From Bdellovibrionales bacterium CG10_big_fil_rev_8_21_14_0_10_45_34 (GTDB lineage: Bacteria; Bdellovibrionota; Bdellovibrionia; Bdellovibrionales; 1-14-0-10-45-34), in contig PEZS01000002.1 of the NCBI GenBank assembly GCA_002778785.1, forward strand, positions 129,501-193,500: DNA of 64,000 bases, given 5' to 3'. Numbering within the stretch: the first letter of the stretch is position 1; every line of letters begins with the position of its first letter. Of the stretch, positions 25,111 through 32,814 are shown one piece after another. Below the pieces are notes generated by a model that searched no databases, was not told the DNA's origin, and saw only the letters and a program-made list of their open reading frames with translations. The position numbers were made by a program, and so were the translations under genes.

Positions 25111-26379
25111 TCAGTTCCTTTTTAGCAACACGACGATGGGCCAGTGATCTGAAACCCCGAGATATTTGCCGCTAACCACGCTTTGACTGTAAGGAAAGCC
25201 TTGTGCGTCCCGCTGGAAGTCCTGATCATTCACTACTCTCGTGACTGAGTCCTGAACTTGCCACTTCGAATGCTGACTCTGCACGAGCACCTTGTCTAAA
25301 AACGACCAAGACTTCTTGGGAGGATAATACGTAGTGCCACGGCATTTTTCTAATTTCTTCGCAGCAGCTGCGGCTGTCGCTTTTGACGTCGCCATCGCCG
25401 AAATGTCTAATCCATTTGCTCTATAGGATTCCTTACACTCGGATTCCGCAGCATTGTTCCACACTGAGATTTTGTGCTCTTCATCACTAGGAACATTAAA
25501 ATCTCCCGCGGCAATTACTAGTCTCCCCTTCGCACGCTCCACTGCTGCAAGTTCACCTAAAAACTTAAAAGCTTGAATGCGAGAAACCTTTGGATGAAAG
25601 GGCGCTGGAAAATGAACCCCAAAAACTGTTACTAGCTCGTCTCCACCTAACTCAAAAGTCGCCTTAAGAATACCTCGAGAGTCGCCCACAACCTTTTTTG
25701 CTTTGCCGCGAAAAGGAATCTCCCGCAGTTGTGGTACCTCCACTAGATTCAACCTAGACAACATCGCGACGTCTATGCCCCTCTTATCATGGCCTTCAAT
25801 GAGAATTGGCTCCGAGTAACCGCACTCACCCAAGTGTTTGTCATTGAATCTACGAAGAACCTCGATGTTCTCCACCTCTTGCAAAACCAACACATCTGGG
25901 CACCTTGGAGTCGAATTTGGATTTGGATTTGGATTTGGAATCTGATTTGGATTTGGATGCTGATTCTGATTTGGACTCTGACTCTGACTCTGACTCTGAT
26001 TGTGATCGGAAGTATTCACAGAAACTATCACTGCGGCAAGCCTTCGCATTTTCTCTTCTAAGACTTCTTCGCTCCAATCAAGATAGAGACACTCGTCACG
26101 CCATGACTTTTTTGAGATTTTGCGGCAGAAGTTTTTATGCGCAACCGACTGCTTTTTTGCTAGAGGCAAAAACGTCTGGTCATTCTTTGCAGGATCATCT
26201 TGAGTGTCAAAAAAATTCTCTACGTTGTAGGTCATAAGTGAAAAGCTTTTACGAACATCTTTTGACGAGAAGCCGTGCTCCACACCTTGATCTTTTGGAC
26301 TGTCCTTTGGCGATACGCATCCGGCAGTTAAAATGGCTAGCCCCGCTAATATGACTATAGCGCGAAAAAACAATTTCAT
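25111..26379 (-). CDS. Endonuclease/exonuclease/phosphatase-family lipoprotein
   Basis: 422 residues. The lipoprotein signal ends LTAGC (Cys21). The EEP fold motifs are in order: LMTYNVENFFDTQDD, VLVLQEVENIEVL, VTVFGVHFPAPFHP, VIAAGDFNVPSDEEH and VSDHWPIVVLL, covering the metal-binding Glu, the Asp-Asn pair and the final Asp-His. It may be an extracytoplasmic nuclease or phosphodiesterase. An inserted Asn/Gln/Pro/Ser tract (repeat unit like NPNPNQ) near residues 125-155 comes from a DNA microsatellite. Two other minus-strand genes precede and follow it, with gaps of 60-140 bases. Confidence 0.85.
   Translation of the reverse strand: MKLFFRAIVILAGLAILTAGCVSPKDSPKDQGVEHGFSSKDVRKSFSLMTYNVENFFDTQDDPAKNDQTFLPLAKKQSVAHKNFCRKISKKSWRDECLYLDWSEEVLEEKMRRLAAVIVSVNTSDHNQSQSQSQSPNQNQHPNPNQIPNPNPNPNSTPRCPDVLVLQEVENIEVLRRFNDKHLGECGYSEPILIEGHDKRGIDVAMLSRLNLVEVPQLREIPFRGKAKKVVGDSRGILKATFELGGDELVTVFGVHFPAPFHPKVSRIQAFKFLGELAAVERAKGRLVIAAGDFNVPSDEEHKISVWNNAAESECKESYRANGLDISAMATSKATAAAAAKKLEKCRGTTYYPPKKSWSFLDKVLVQSQHSKWQVQDSVTRVVNDQDFQRDAQGFPYSQSVVSGKYLGVSDHWPIVVLLKRN
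25914..26005. repeat. Degenerate 6-base tandem repeat inside the EEP lipoprotein gene
   Basis: Units GATTTG and GACTCT alternate for about 90 bases, encoding an Asn/Pro/Gln/Ser tract on the minus strand. The hexamer length keeps the frame when copy number changes. Confidence 0.85.
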
Positions 26380-26517
26380 CTTGACGATTTCCCTTCAAGG
26401 CAAATGATTCAATCCCCCCCCTACCAGATCGCCATGATGTGGTCAGTCTGGGACCGCGATTGCAATAGCCAATTTTTATTAAGACAATTACAATAAGAAT
26501 TCAACAAGGAGATTTTC

Positions 26518-28575
26518 ATGTTCAACCTAAAGGTTCAAGGCCAGCGCGTTTCTCATCTTCCTTTTGAAGAACTAAAAACGCAGGGATATCTTGAATGTAT
26601 CGAATCCGCCATTCGGATCGCCAAGGAGAAGCTAGACAAAATTAAGTCTCTTCCTGCTGGCTTTGATAATACGATCTTAGGTCTTGACGAATGCTCAGAT
26701 GACCTGCGCATTGCTTCGAATCTCTATCATGCTATTTTTGCGGCACACGGGAATGAACGCATTCGAGCGTTGGCCGCGCCAATTAGTCAAAAGATTACAG
26801 AGTTTTCAAATGACTTACTTTTAGACGAAGCATTGTTCGGCAAAGTCGAAGCCGTCTACCAGAACAAGACTCAGCTTTCGCTGGGCACAGAGCACACGAC
26901 TTTGTTAGAAAAAACTTATCGCGACTTTGTACGTAATGGAGCGCAGTTAAACATCGAACAGAAATCGCAATTGCGAAAGATTGATGACGAGCTTTCTAAG
27001 TGTGCGCCAGAGTTTTCAAATCGAGTATTGAAGGCAACTAATAGTTTTGAACTTCATATCACTCTTGAGAAGGATCTCGAGGGAATCCCCCAAGATGCCA
27101 TAGCAGAAGCGAAGGCCAAAGCGGCAGACCGTGGTGGTTGGATATTTACACTACAGGCACCGAGCCTAACGCCTTTTTTGACTTACTGTAAAAATCGAGA
27201 ACTCAGAAAACAAATGTGGCTTCAGTACAACTCGAGATGCTTGGTTGGCGAAGAGACGACCGTCGAGCTTGTTAAAGAGATAGTGAAATTGCGGCACCAA
27301 AGAGCGCACCTACTCGGCTTTAAATCTCACGCTGAATATGTATTAGAAGAGCGCATGGCGAAGTCTGCACACCAAGTGAATAACTTTTTACAAGAGCTCA
27401 AGCAAGCTTACCTACCTGCAGCCAAACGCGAAATGGATGAACTCAACACCTTTGCTAAAAACGAATTAGGTTTTAAGGATGATGTTGCGCCCTGGGACGT
27501 GAGCTTTTTGATCGAGAAGAAGAAAGAGAAAGACTTTCACTTTAGCGAAGAAGAACTTCGTCCCTACTTTGAACTTAGACAAACGCAAAAAGGGTTGATG
27601 GACCTTACAGAAAAGCTCTTTAAGGTGCGGTTTCAAAAAACAAGTTTTGCTCTTTATCACGATCTCATCGAAAGCTACGAAGTGCTCGAAGCAAGCGGAG
27701 AGCACTTAGGTTTTATTCACTTGGATCTTTTTGCCCGCGATACAAAGCAAGGTGGTGCTTGGATGACGGCTTGGGTTGATCAAGGCAAATTCGACCAAAA
27801 AATCGTGCGACCTCATATTGCCATTGTGTGCAACTTCCGCCAGCCTTCTGAGGAACATAAGACTCTTCTTAATTTTATAGAAGCGCGCACACTCTTTCAT
27901 GAGTTCGGCCATGCTCTTCACGGGTTGTTTTCAAAGTGTACCACCAACAGTTTGAGCGGCACCAACGTCTATTGGGATTTTGTGGAGCTGCCATCACAGT
28001 TTATGGAAAACTGGTTACTAGAACAAGACGTTGTGAACAAGTTTGCGACCCATTACAAAACCGGAGAAACCTTGCCACCGCAGTTGTTAAAGAAACTGCG
28101 CGATTCACAGCACTTCATGGCTGGCTACTATGGCGTCAGGCAGCTGAGCTTTGGAACTCTCGATATGGCCTGGCACTCTAAATCTTTAAACGAGCTTGAA
28201 GGTAGTGTTTTAGGTTCTCAAGATTTTCAACCTTTTGAAAAAGAATCTCTACAAGACTTACTTCTTATGCCGCAGGTGCCTGGCACGTCCATGTCTGCAG
28301 CCTTCTCGCACATTTTTGCTGGAGGTTACTCAGCCGGCTATTACTCTTACAAGTGGGCCGAAGTGATGGATGCAGATGCCTTTGAAGCTTTCAAAGAAAA
28401 GGGTCTGTTTGATCCAGCGGTGGCTCAGTCGTTTAAATCAGAGATTCTCGAGCGCGGCGGCAGCGAGCATCCAGAAACTTTGTACAAACGATTTCGCGGA
28501 AGACTCCCCACCCCCGACGCGCTTTTGCGCCGGGATGGAATCGCAAGTTTTGAAGAACAAAAATCTGAGAGCTAA
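26518..28575 (+). CDS. M3 family zinc oligopeptidase, cytosolic
   Basis: 685 residues, without a signal peptide; AAGGAG lies seven bases before the ATG. The zinc motif HEFGH (461-465) sits in TLFHEFGHALHGLFS, with the Dcp/thimet-type C-terminal signatures SFGTLDMAWHS and AGGYSAGYYSYKWAEVMDADAFEAF. It should degrade short peptides in the cytoplasm. The last ~30 codons are duplicated downstream (31342-31450), where the copy ends differently (GIKVLPGTN instead of GIASFEEQKSES). The present 3' end may therefore have been supplied by an inserted element. Confidence 0.92.
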   Translation: MFNLKVQGQRVSHLPFEELKTQGYLECIESAIRIAKEKLDKIKSLPAGFDNTILGLDECSDDLRIASNLYHAIFAAHGNERIRALAAPISQKITEFSNDLLLDEALFGKVEAVYQNKTQLSLGTEHTTLLEKTYRDFVRNGAQLNIEQKSQLRKIDDELSKCAPEFSNRVLKATNSFELHITLEKDLEGIPQDAIAEAKAKAADRGGWIFTLQAPSLTPFLTYCKNRELRKQMWLQYNSRCLVGEETTVELVKEIVKLRHQRAHLLGFKSHAEYVLEERMAKSAHQVNNFLQELKQAYLPAAKREMDELNTFAKNELGFKDDVAPWDVSFLIEKKKEKDFHFSEEELRPYFELRQTQKGLMDLTEKLFKVRFQKTSFALYHDLIESYEVLEASGEHLGFIHLDLFARDTKQGGAWMTAWVDQGKFDQKIVRPHIAIVCNFRQPSEEHKTLLNFIEARTLFHEFGHALHGLFSKCTTNSLSGTNVYWDFVELPSQFMENWLLEQDVVNKFATHYKTGETLPPQLLKKLRDSQHFMAGYYGVRQLSFGTLDMAWHSKSLNELEGSVLGSQDFQPFEKESLQDLLLMPQVPGTSMSAAFSHIFAGGYSAGYYSYKWAEVMDADAFEAFKEKGLFDPAVAQSFKSEILERGGSEHPETLYKRFRGRLPTPDALLRRDGIASFEEQKSES
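28458..28546 (+). repeat. Repeat copy A: 3' end of the M3 peptidase gene
   Basis: Bases 28458-28520 (63 bp) are identical to 31342-31404. After eight changed positions the match resumes (GCCGGGATGGAAT). Bases 28526-28546 (21 bp) are identical to 30657-30677. The eight-base patch differs only at synonymous sites (Ala-Leu-Leu). Confidence 0.95.
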
Positions 28576-28637
28576 ATACGATCTTCAAAAAGAGCGCCGC
28601 GATGAGATCCAACCAAGCACATTGTGATCAACGAATG

Positions 28638-29675
28638 TTATTCATTCGTAGGTTCTGGTAATCTCTCAAAGTAATAGCAGAATTTGCTATCTTGCTCACC
28701 AGGAGGGAGTACTTCAAAACTTTTGGTCACAGTTCGGAACTCAGTAACACCTGTTAGCAAATAATCGCCGAATTGACGAACTCCGATTAGCGTTGGGTAA
28801 TAATGAAGCGAGAATGGAACGATAAGCGCTTCAAGTTTAGGATCAAACCTAGCATGGTTCCTGTGATAATGATGAACTCCTACGTCACGATCAATCGTCA
28901 TAAGTCTTACGTTGATATATTGCCATGTGTTCGTATGACAACTAGATTGCCAATTGTCCGGATCACAATACTGGGTTGCTTCTAATTGCCACCCCTGATA
29001 AACCTCTGGATCCGAAAAAAGCGGCCCTGCATCTGGGGCTTTAGAGGGCTTTCTCAAGCGAAAATAATAGCGGTCAGGCAACAAATTCCCCCTTGCCCAA
29101 CAGCGTCCCTCCCAGGACCCAGCAATCTCTGCGGGGTTGGGTCGAGTCGAAAGATTCTTATTAAGGAACAATTCGTAAAGATGCTCCTGGGGTCGTTGGG
29201 CTTGAGCCGCCTCTTGCAACGCTTGCTTCGATTGTTGAGCTAGTAGATCTCTTCCCAACTGATCTAAAAACTGATGGTCCGGTATACCAACAAGATGTCC
29301 CGTCTCGTGGACTGCAAGTACAAAAGCTTCATCTGGCGTCACTCCATGGGTTTCAAAAAAGGGAACGCTGAGCACTATATGATCTGGTTTCTCAAGCGGT
29401 AGCGCTAAAGCCGCCTTTTCTTGACCCTCGTCGAACAGACGTTCCCGCTCCGATCGCTTAATGGGCTTACTTCTAACAGCTTCAATCTTTCCCAACCAGT
29501 TGCCCCTAAGGACTTCGTCATTAATCGATTTACTGGATCGAATAGCAACGTGAGCGCGATCAAGAGCAAAGTGAAACCGGGTCTCGTATATGTCGGCTCC
29601 ACCGCCTTCCTTTCCTGCCATGGCACAAAGGGGGGTTAGCCAAAGAAGGCTTACACTTAGAAGTTTTGTCTTCAT
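28638..29675 (-). CDS. Exported HExxH protein paired with a TIGR02147 regulator
   Basis: 345 residues with a signal peptide (1-20, CAMA) and a GKEGGGAD start to the mature part. HETGHLVGIPDH (123-134) looks like a zinc protease motif close to the metzincin form HExxHxxGxxH, with one extra residue before the last His. The C-terminal half is rich in Trp, Tyr and Cys. No named family was recognised. Its ATG overlaps the stop of the regulator gene (ATGA), so the pair is one operon. Proteolytic activity is inferred from the motif only. A second regulator/exoprotein pair lies at 31581-33696. Confidence 0.7.
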   Translation of the reverse strand: MKTKLLSVSLLWLTPLCAMAGKEGGGADIYETRFHFALDRAHVAIRSSKSINDEVLRGNWLGKIEAVRSKPIKRSERERLFDEGQEKAALALPLEKPDHIVLSVPFFETHGVTPDEAFVLAVHETGHLVGIPDHQFLDQLGRDLLAQQSKQALQEAAQAQRPQEHLYELFLNKNLSTRPNPAEIAGSWEGRCWARGNLLPDRYYFRLRKPSKAPDAGPLFSDPEVYQGWQLEATQYCDPDNWQSSCHTNTWQYINVRLMTIDRDVGVHHYHRNHARFDPKLEALIVPFSLHYYPTLIGVRQFGDYLLTGVTEFRTVTKSFEVLPPGEQDSKFCYYFERLPEPTNE

Positions 29676-30457
29676 TTCATTCTCCTCATTTTTATTTCCT
29701 TATTAGAGTTCGCTGTTACTGGATAAAGCGAAACCCCCAGATGATAGACTCGAGTGGGTTTCTTGTTTCTTTCAAAAAAATTGCACAAGTCTCGTCGAAA
29801 GTTCTTAATTATTTCTCGCGCCTCATCTAGGTCTTCAGGATTAACTGCCATGGTCATTGAGGTATGACTCCTCAGATCGACGGGAACCTCTTCAAGTGCT
29901 CGAATAGACATTTCAAGAACCTGTCGCTGCAGGTTTCTAGCGGCTTTGCTTGTTAAATTTCCGTTGATATTTGTCGCTCGCGCATTCTTTGAAGTGTCTA
30001 CCCATGATCCATCTGGCTTGATCTTTAGCAGACCAACTCGCTGGAGCCGCTCAACTGCAATTCGCACTTCAGTTTGGGATATCCCAAGGGTTTTTGCTAG
30101 GTACTTACAGTCGGGCTTGAAGTCGACGGCCCGGATGAGTTCAAGGATTGCATAGTGATACCAATCGGATATGATCGCATACGTATCAAGAGTGATTTGC
30201 TGATAACCATCGTTTTTTCTTCTTTGATGAGATGCTCGTTCATTAAGCTCCTCAAGCTTCATACCCAAGGCAAGTCCCAATCGTTCACGCATTTTTTTTG
30301 TGATGGGCCGCTTTCCTCTGAGCATGGCAGATAAAGGTGACGCCTCTACTCCTAGGGATCGTGCAAACGCTCTCAGGGAGTAGCTAGAGTTCTTTCGACA
30401 TCGCTCTACAAACTCTTTCTGAAGCAGCATGCGAAATTCAGATTTATCTTTCGACAT
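29672..30457 (-). CDS. TIGR02147-type transcriptional regulator
   Basis: About 261 residues from the Met at 30457, chosen by alignment with the second regulator in this window; ATGs at 30463 and 30487 are alternatives. The N-terminal HTH reads KNSSYSLRAFARSLGVEASP, then LSAMLRGKRPITKKMRERLGLALG. The second half (YAIISDWYHYAILELIRAVD, AVERLQRVGLLKIKPDG, and the end TRVYHLGVSLYPVT) is the diagnostic TIGR02147/DUF4423 pattern. This family is abundant in Fibrobacter and Bdellovibrio and is poorly studied. It is coupled to the downstream exoprotein gene and preceded by the inverted repeat at 30506-30526, its likely own operator. Confidence 0.88.
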   Translation of the reverse strand: MSKDKSEFRMLLQKEFVERCRKNSSYSLRAFARSLGVEASPLSAMLRGKRPITKKMRERLGLALGMKLEELNERASHQRRKNDGYQQITLDTYAIISDWYHYAILELIRAVDFKPDCKYLAKTLGISQTEVRIAVERLQRVGLLKIKPDGSWVDTSKNARATNINGNLTSKAARNLQRQVLEMSIRALEEVPVDLRSHTSMTMAVNPEDLDEAREIIKNFRRDLCNFFERNKKPTRVYHLGVSLYPVTANSNKEIKMRRMK

Positions 30458-30505
30458 TTCCATGGTGCAGAGAATACACAATCTCATTGCGCCCCGCGAC
30501 TCATT

Positions 30506-30526
30506 TTGTCACAAAGTGTGACAAAC
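30506..30526. promoter_or_regulatory. 21-bp inverted repeat, candidate TIGR02147 operator (site 1)
   Basis: Perfect 9-bp half-sites TTTGTCACA and TGTGACAAA flank AAG. The same design occurs at 33738-33758 before the second TIGR02147 gene. An extra half-site TTGTCACA lies at 30531-30538. The centre is about 59 bases before the chosen start. Confidence 0.75.
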
Positions 30527-30590
30527 CAATTGTCACAGGTAATTTCTTCATTTGAAAAACACCGGAAGAACTTAAAAAACTCGCGCAGAG

Positions 30591-30656
30591 CTAGTGAGTA
30601 TCCAAAAAGCTAGGATTAACGTTATAGCCTAAGCCATCCAACACTAGGCTCACTAG
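30591..30656. repeat. Imperfect inverted repeat next to repeat copy C
   Basis: CTAGTGAG (30591-30598) and CTCACTAG (30649-30656) bound a segment with inner pairing (GCTAGG with CCTAAGC) and a central TAACGTTA palindrome. It abuts repeat copy C exactly, so it may mark the edge of an inserted module. Confidence 0.6.
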
Positions 30657-30677
30657 TGCGCCGGGATGGAATCGCAA
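30657..30677 (+). repeat. Repeat copy C: 21-bp piece of the M3 gene 3' end
   Basis: Identical to 28526-28546 inside the M3 peptidase gene, but here in intergenic DNA. Confidence 0.9.
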
Positions 30678-30767
30678 ATCGATAATCTCTTCATCTTGAA
30701 GTGAAGTCTTGAAGAAGTTCGTTTGACCTGTAGCCTCCCTACGGTCTCTGCCGCGTAATTCATTGTA

Positions 30768-30796
30768 TTGACATTGGAGCTACGCTGTTGTACCAT
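30768..30796 (+). promoter_or_regulatory. Promoter of brnTA, probably leaderless
   Basis: TTGACA (30768-30773), a 17-base spacer and TACCAT (30791-30796) form a good sigma-70-like promoter. The start point would fall at or within a base or two of the brnT ATG at 30802, and no Shine-Dalgarno site precedes that ATG. Confidence 0.6.
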
Positions 30797-30801
30797 TGCT
30801 T

Positions 30802-31086
30802 ATGATCTTCGATTGGGACGACCTTAAAGCCGAATCCAACAAGAGTAAGCACGGAGTGAGTTTTTCAGAGGCCGCAACTAGTTTTTCTGATCCAAACGCC
30901 ATCGAGTTTCTCGACGGAAAGAACTCTGACAAAGAGGACCGATGGATATTGGTGGGACTCTCATCAAAGCTCCAGCTTCTTCTGATCGTTTTTGTAGAGC
31001 GAGAAGAAAAGGTCATTCGTATTGTCTCGGCGCGAAAGGCAGTTAAAGACGAGATTAACCAATATTTTTCAAGGATAAAAAAGTGA
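30802..31086 (+). CDS. brnT: BrnT family toxin
   Basis: 94 residues from the ATG at 30802. The BrnT pattern is clear: FDWDDLKAESNKSKHGVSFSEAATSFSDPNAIEF, then DRWILVGLSSKLQLLLIVFVERE and the end VIRIVSARKAVKDEINQYF. BrnT is a small ribonuclease of the RelE fold that inhibits translation; its partner BrnA blocks it and represses the operon. The stop overlaps the brnA start (GTGA). The pair lies between repeat copies C and B of the M3 gene end. Confidence 0.9.
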   Translation: MIFDWDDLKAESNKSKHGVSFSEAATSFSDPNAIEFLDGKNSDKEDRWILVGLSSKLQLLLIVFVEREEKVIRIVSARKAVKDEINQYFSRIKK

Positions 31087-31328
31087 AAGTTAAATACGAT
31101 CTTTCAAAAGCGAAAAGTGCAAAGAAGCGTCGAGGCTTAAAAGTTCAGAAAAGCTTTCGGCTCGATCCTGAGGTCTTGCTGTGGCTCGAAGAACAGGGTG
31201 AAAAACAAGGCATGGGATACCAGACTTTTCTTAACTGGTATCTAAACCGACAAATAGCTGAGGAGAAGACAACCAGCGAGCGGCTTGCTGCCCTCGAGGC
31301 TGAGATCTTTAAGAAGAAAAGAGCTTGA
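31083..31328 (+). CDS. brnA: BrnA family antitoxin
   Basis: 81 residues starting at GTG, which overlaps the brnT stop. Residues ~20-60 form a ribbon-helix-helix domain (KVQKSFRLDPEVLLWLEEQGEKQGMGYQTFLNWYLNRQ), as in BrnA. A helical tail (TSERLAALEAEIFKKKRA) follows. It should neutralise BrnT and, with it, repress the promoter at 30768. A similar string (TAAATACGATCTTCAAAA) recurs at 28573-28590, just after the M3 gene stop, perhaps a relic of another brnA-like start. Confidence 0.85.
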   Translation: MKVKYDLSKAKSAKKRRGLKVQKSFRLDPEVLLWLEEQGEKQGMGYQTFLNWYLNRQIAEEKTTSERLAALEAEIFKKKRA

Positions 31329-31341
31329 AACGAAGGCATAA

Positions 31342-31450
31342 CGGCAGCGAGCATCCAGAAACTTTGTACAAACGATTTCGCGGAAGACTCCCCACCCCCG
31401 ACGCACTACTTCGCCGGGATGGAATAAAGGTTTTGCCCGGGACAAACTAA
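31342..31450 (+). pseudogene. Repeat copy B: displaced 3' end of an M3 peptidase gene
   Basis: The fragment stays in the peptidase frame (GSEHPETLYKRFRGRLPTPD...ALLRRDGIKVLPGTN, stop at 31450). Its first 63 bases match 28458-28520 exactly. It has no start and no upstream peptidase sequence, so it is either the old end of the gene at 26518 or the remnant of a deleted paralogue. Confidence 0.85.
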
Positions 31451-31580
31451 CTAGGTTCGTACCAACCATTGAAACTGCACCAACATCCGACTCCGAGTCA
31501 GACCAAGAAGCACACACAGTATAGACGCGCGAACAGGCTTCAAAAACACAACTCGCGCGCATCTAAACATGGGCAAGTAA

Positions 31581-32786
31581 TTACTTAAATCGGCTTGCGT
31601 AGTCTTCAAAAACTTTTTGAATCTTTTCTAACTTCTCTAGGCATTCTTCTTTAGTGCCGCTCAAAGAAATCCGCTGTTCGGGTACAAGTTTCTCTGTCGC
31701 AAGAGTACAGTATCCCGAAGACCAAGCAACCCCTCCGAACTTTAGGTATTGTACGCTCGCGGCGAAAGGATCTTTAAGTTCAAGCCATTCAGGCTTGTTT
31801 CTCTGAGCATTAATTTTATACACAAAAGAAGATGATTTACCGCACTCGCGTCGAACATATTCCAGCTCTTTGGTTAAATCGGCGCCGTCATACAATTTGA
31901 TTTCTCGCGCAGTCACAAAGAGATTCGGATGCTGGACGTAGGAATATGCTGTAGCCCCAGTAAGAAAAGATGAACCTTCTCTTCTGTAGACTCCATCTTT
32001 AAAAGCACATAACTCAGAGAAAATTCCAACCTGCACTCTTGGACTAATAGACTGTTGAAGTTGCTTTAAACCTTCTCTAAATCGTGTGGAAAAAGTAAGA
32101 GCAGTTGCAGAACGAGCATGCTTTCCTTCCTGTATCCAAACCGTCCTCACATCGTTTGTGGTCTCATCTTTATACTTATATTCGGCGTGATACGTCAGAG
32201 AATAGTAAACTTCATGAAAGATAAGAGCTGCTTGATTATTGCCGTCCATAAGGTCTATTCCGGCAGCATTCACCGTTATCGACCGGTCCTGCCTGGTCGC
32301 AAGCTGGTAGAGTTTTCCGCCACCTCTTCTATAGGCCTCCCAGTCCACAATCGTATCGTGTAACTCAATCTGAGCCAAAGGCAGCGGCGACCGATACCAC
32401 TGATGCATTTCGATAGTCAAGAGTAGCCCCTCGTAGCTCATTGGATCGAGTAGTTCAATTTCATAAAGCTTGACTGCAATTTTCTCTAACGCCTCGGGCT
32501 TGAGACCTAGATCGCCCAAAGCGAACTTTAGTCTCTCGACGTCAGCGCCCCTGGCCGTTAGGTTGGCAAAATACGGATTCAAATGAAGTCCCTTTTCATA
32601 GAGGTCTACCAGGTAAAGCTTGGATCTGTCGCCGGGCGGAAAAATCCCTACGCCTCCATGAGTGCCGGTTCCCCAGCGAGGCGCAGACATTTTCTGGGCC
32701 TGTACAGCCTGCCCAGTTAATAGCTCGAACACAATCGCTGTGACACTTGCTAATACTAGATTTTTTAAATTTGATCTAAGTTTCAT
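31581..32786 (-). CDS. Exported protein paired with a TIGR02147 regulator
   Basis: 401 residues with a signal peptide (1-30, AVQA). The mature part begins with THGGVGIFPPGDRSKLYLVDLYEKG, a pattern I associate with large Bdellovibrio families of exported proteins. A central ALIFHEVYYSL (HE at 191-192) resembles their HEA.YR motif. Four Cys may form disulfides. There is no full HExxH motif, so catalysis is unproven. It lies 28 bases after the regulator gene, mirroring the pair at 28638-30457. Confidence 0.7.
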   Translation of the reverse strand: MKLRSNLKNLVLASVTAIVFELLTGQAVQAQKMSAPRWGTGTHGGVGIFPPGDRSKLYLVDLYEKGLHLNPYFANLTARGADVERLKFALGDLGLKPEALEKIAVKLYEIELLDPMSYEGLLLTIEMHQWYRSPLPLAQIELHDTIVDWEAYRRGGGKLYQLATRQDRSITVNAAGIDLMDGNNQAALIFHEVYYSLTYHAEYKYKDETTNDVRTVWIQEGKHARSATALTFSTRFREGLKQLQQSISPRVQVGIFSELCAFKDGVYRREGSSFLTGATAYSYVQHPNLFVTAREIKLYDGADLTKELEYVRRECGKSSSFVYKINAQRNKPEWLELKDPFAASVQYLKFGGVAWSSGYCTLATEKLVPEQRISLSGTKEECLEKLEKIQKVFEDYASRFK

Positions 32787-32814
32787 GTCTCGTTACTCCA
32801 ATTTCTTTTGGTTA

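Noticed and set aside
25789..26237. Several open frames on both strands of Ser/Asp/Glu or Trp/Ile repeats
   Set aside because: They are shadows of the hexamer repeat inside the EEP lipoprotein gene.
28573..28627. KYDLQKERRDE reading after the M3 stop as a brnA relic
   Set aside because: The similarity to the brnA start is only about 18 bases; noted under brnA but not enough for a separate pseudogene.
28631..28649. ACGAATG-TTATT-CATTCGT hairpin as a terminator of the M3 gene
   Set aside because: It overlaps the end of the convergent gene, has no T-run and is AT-rich; too weak to call.
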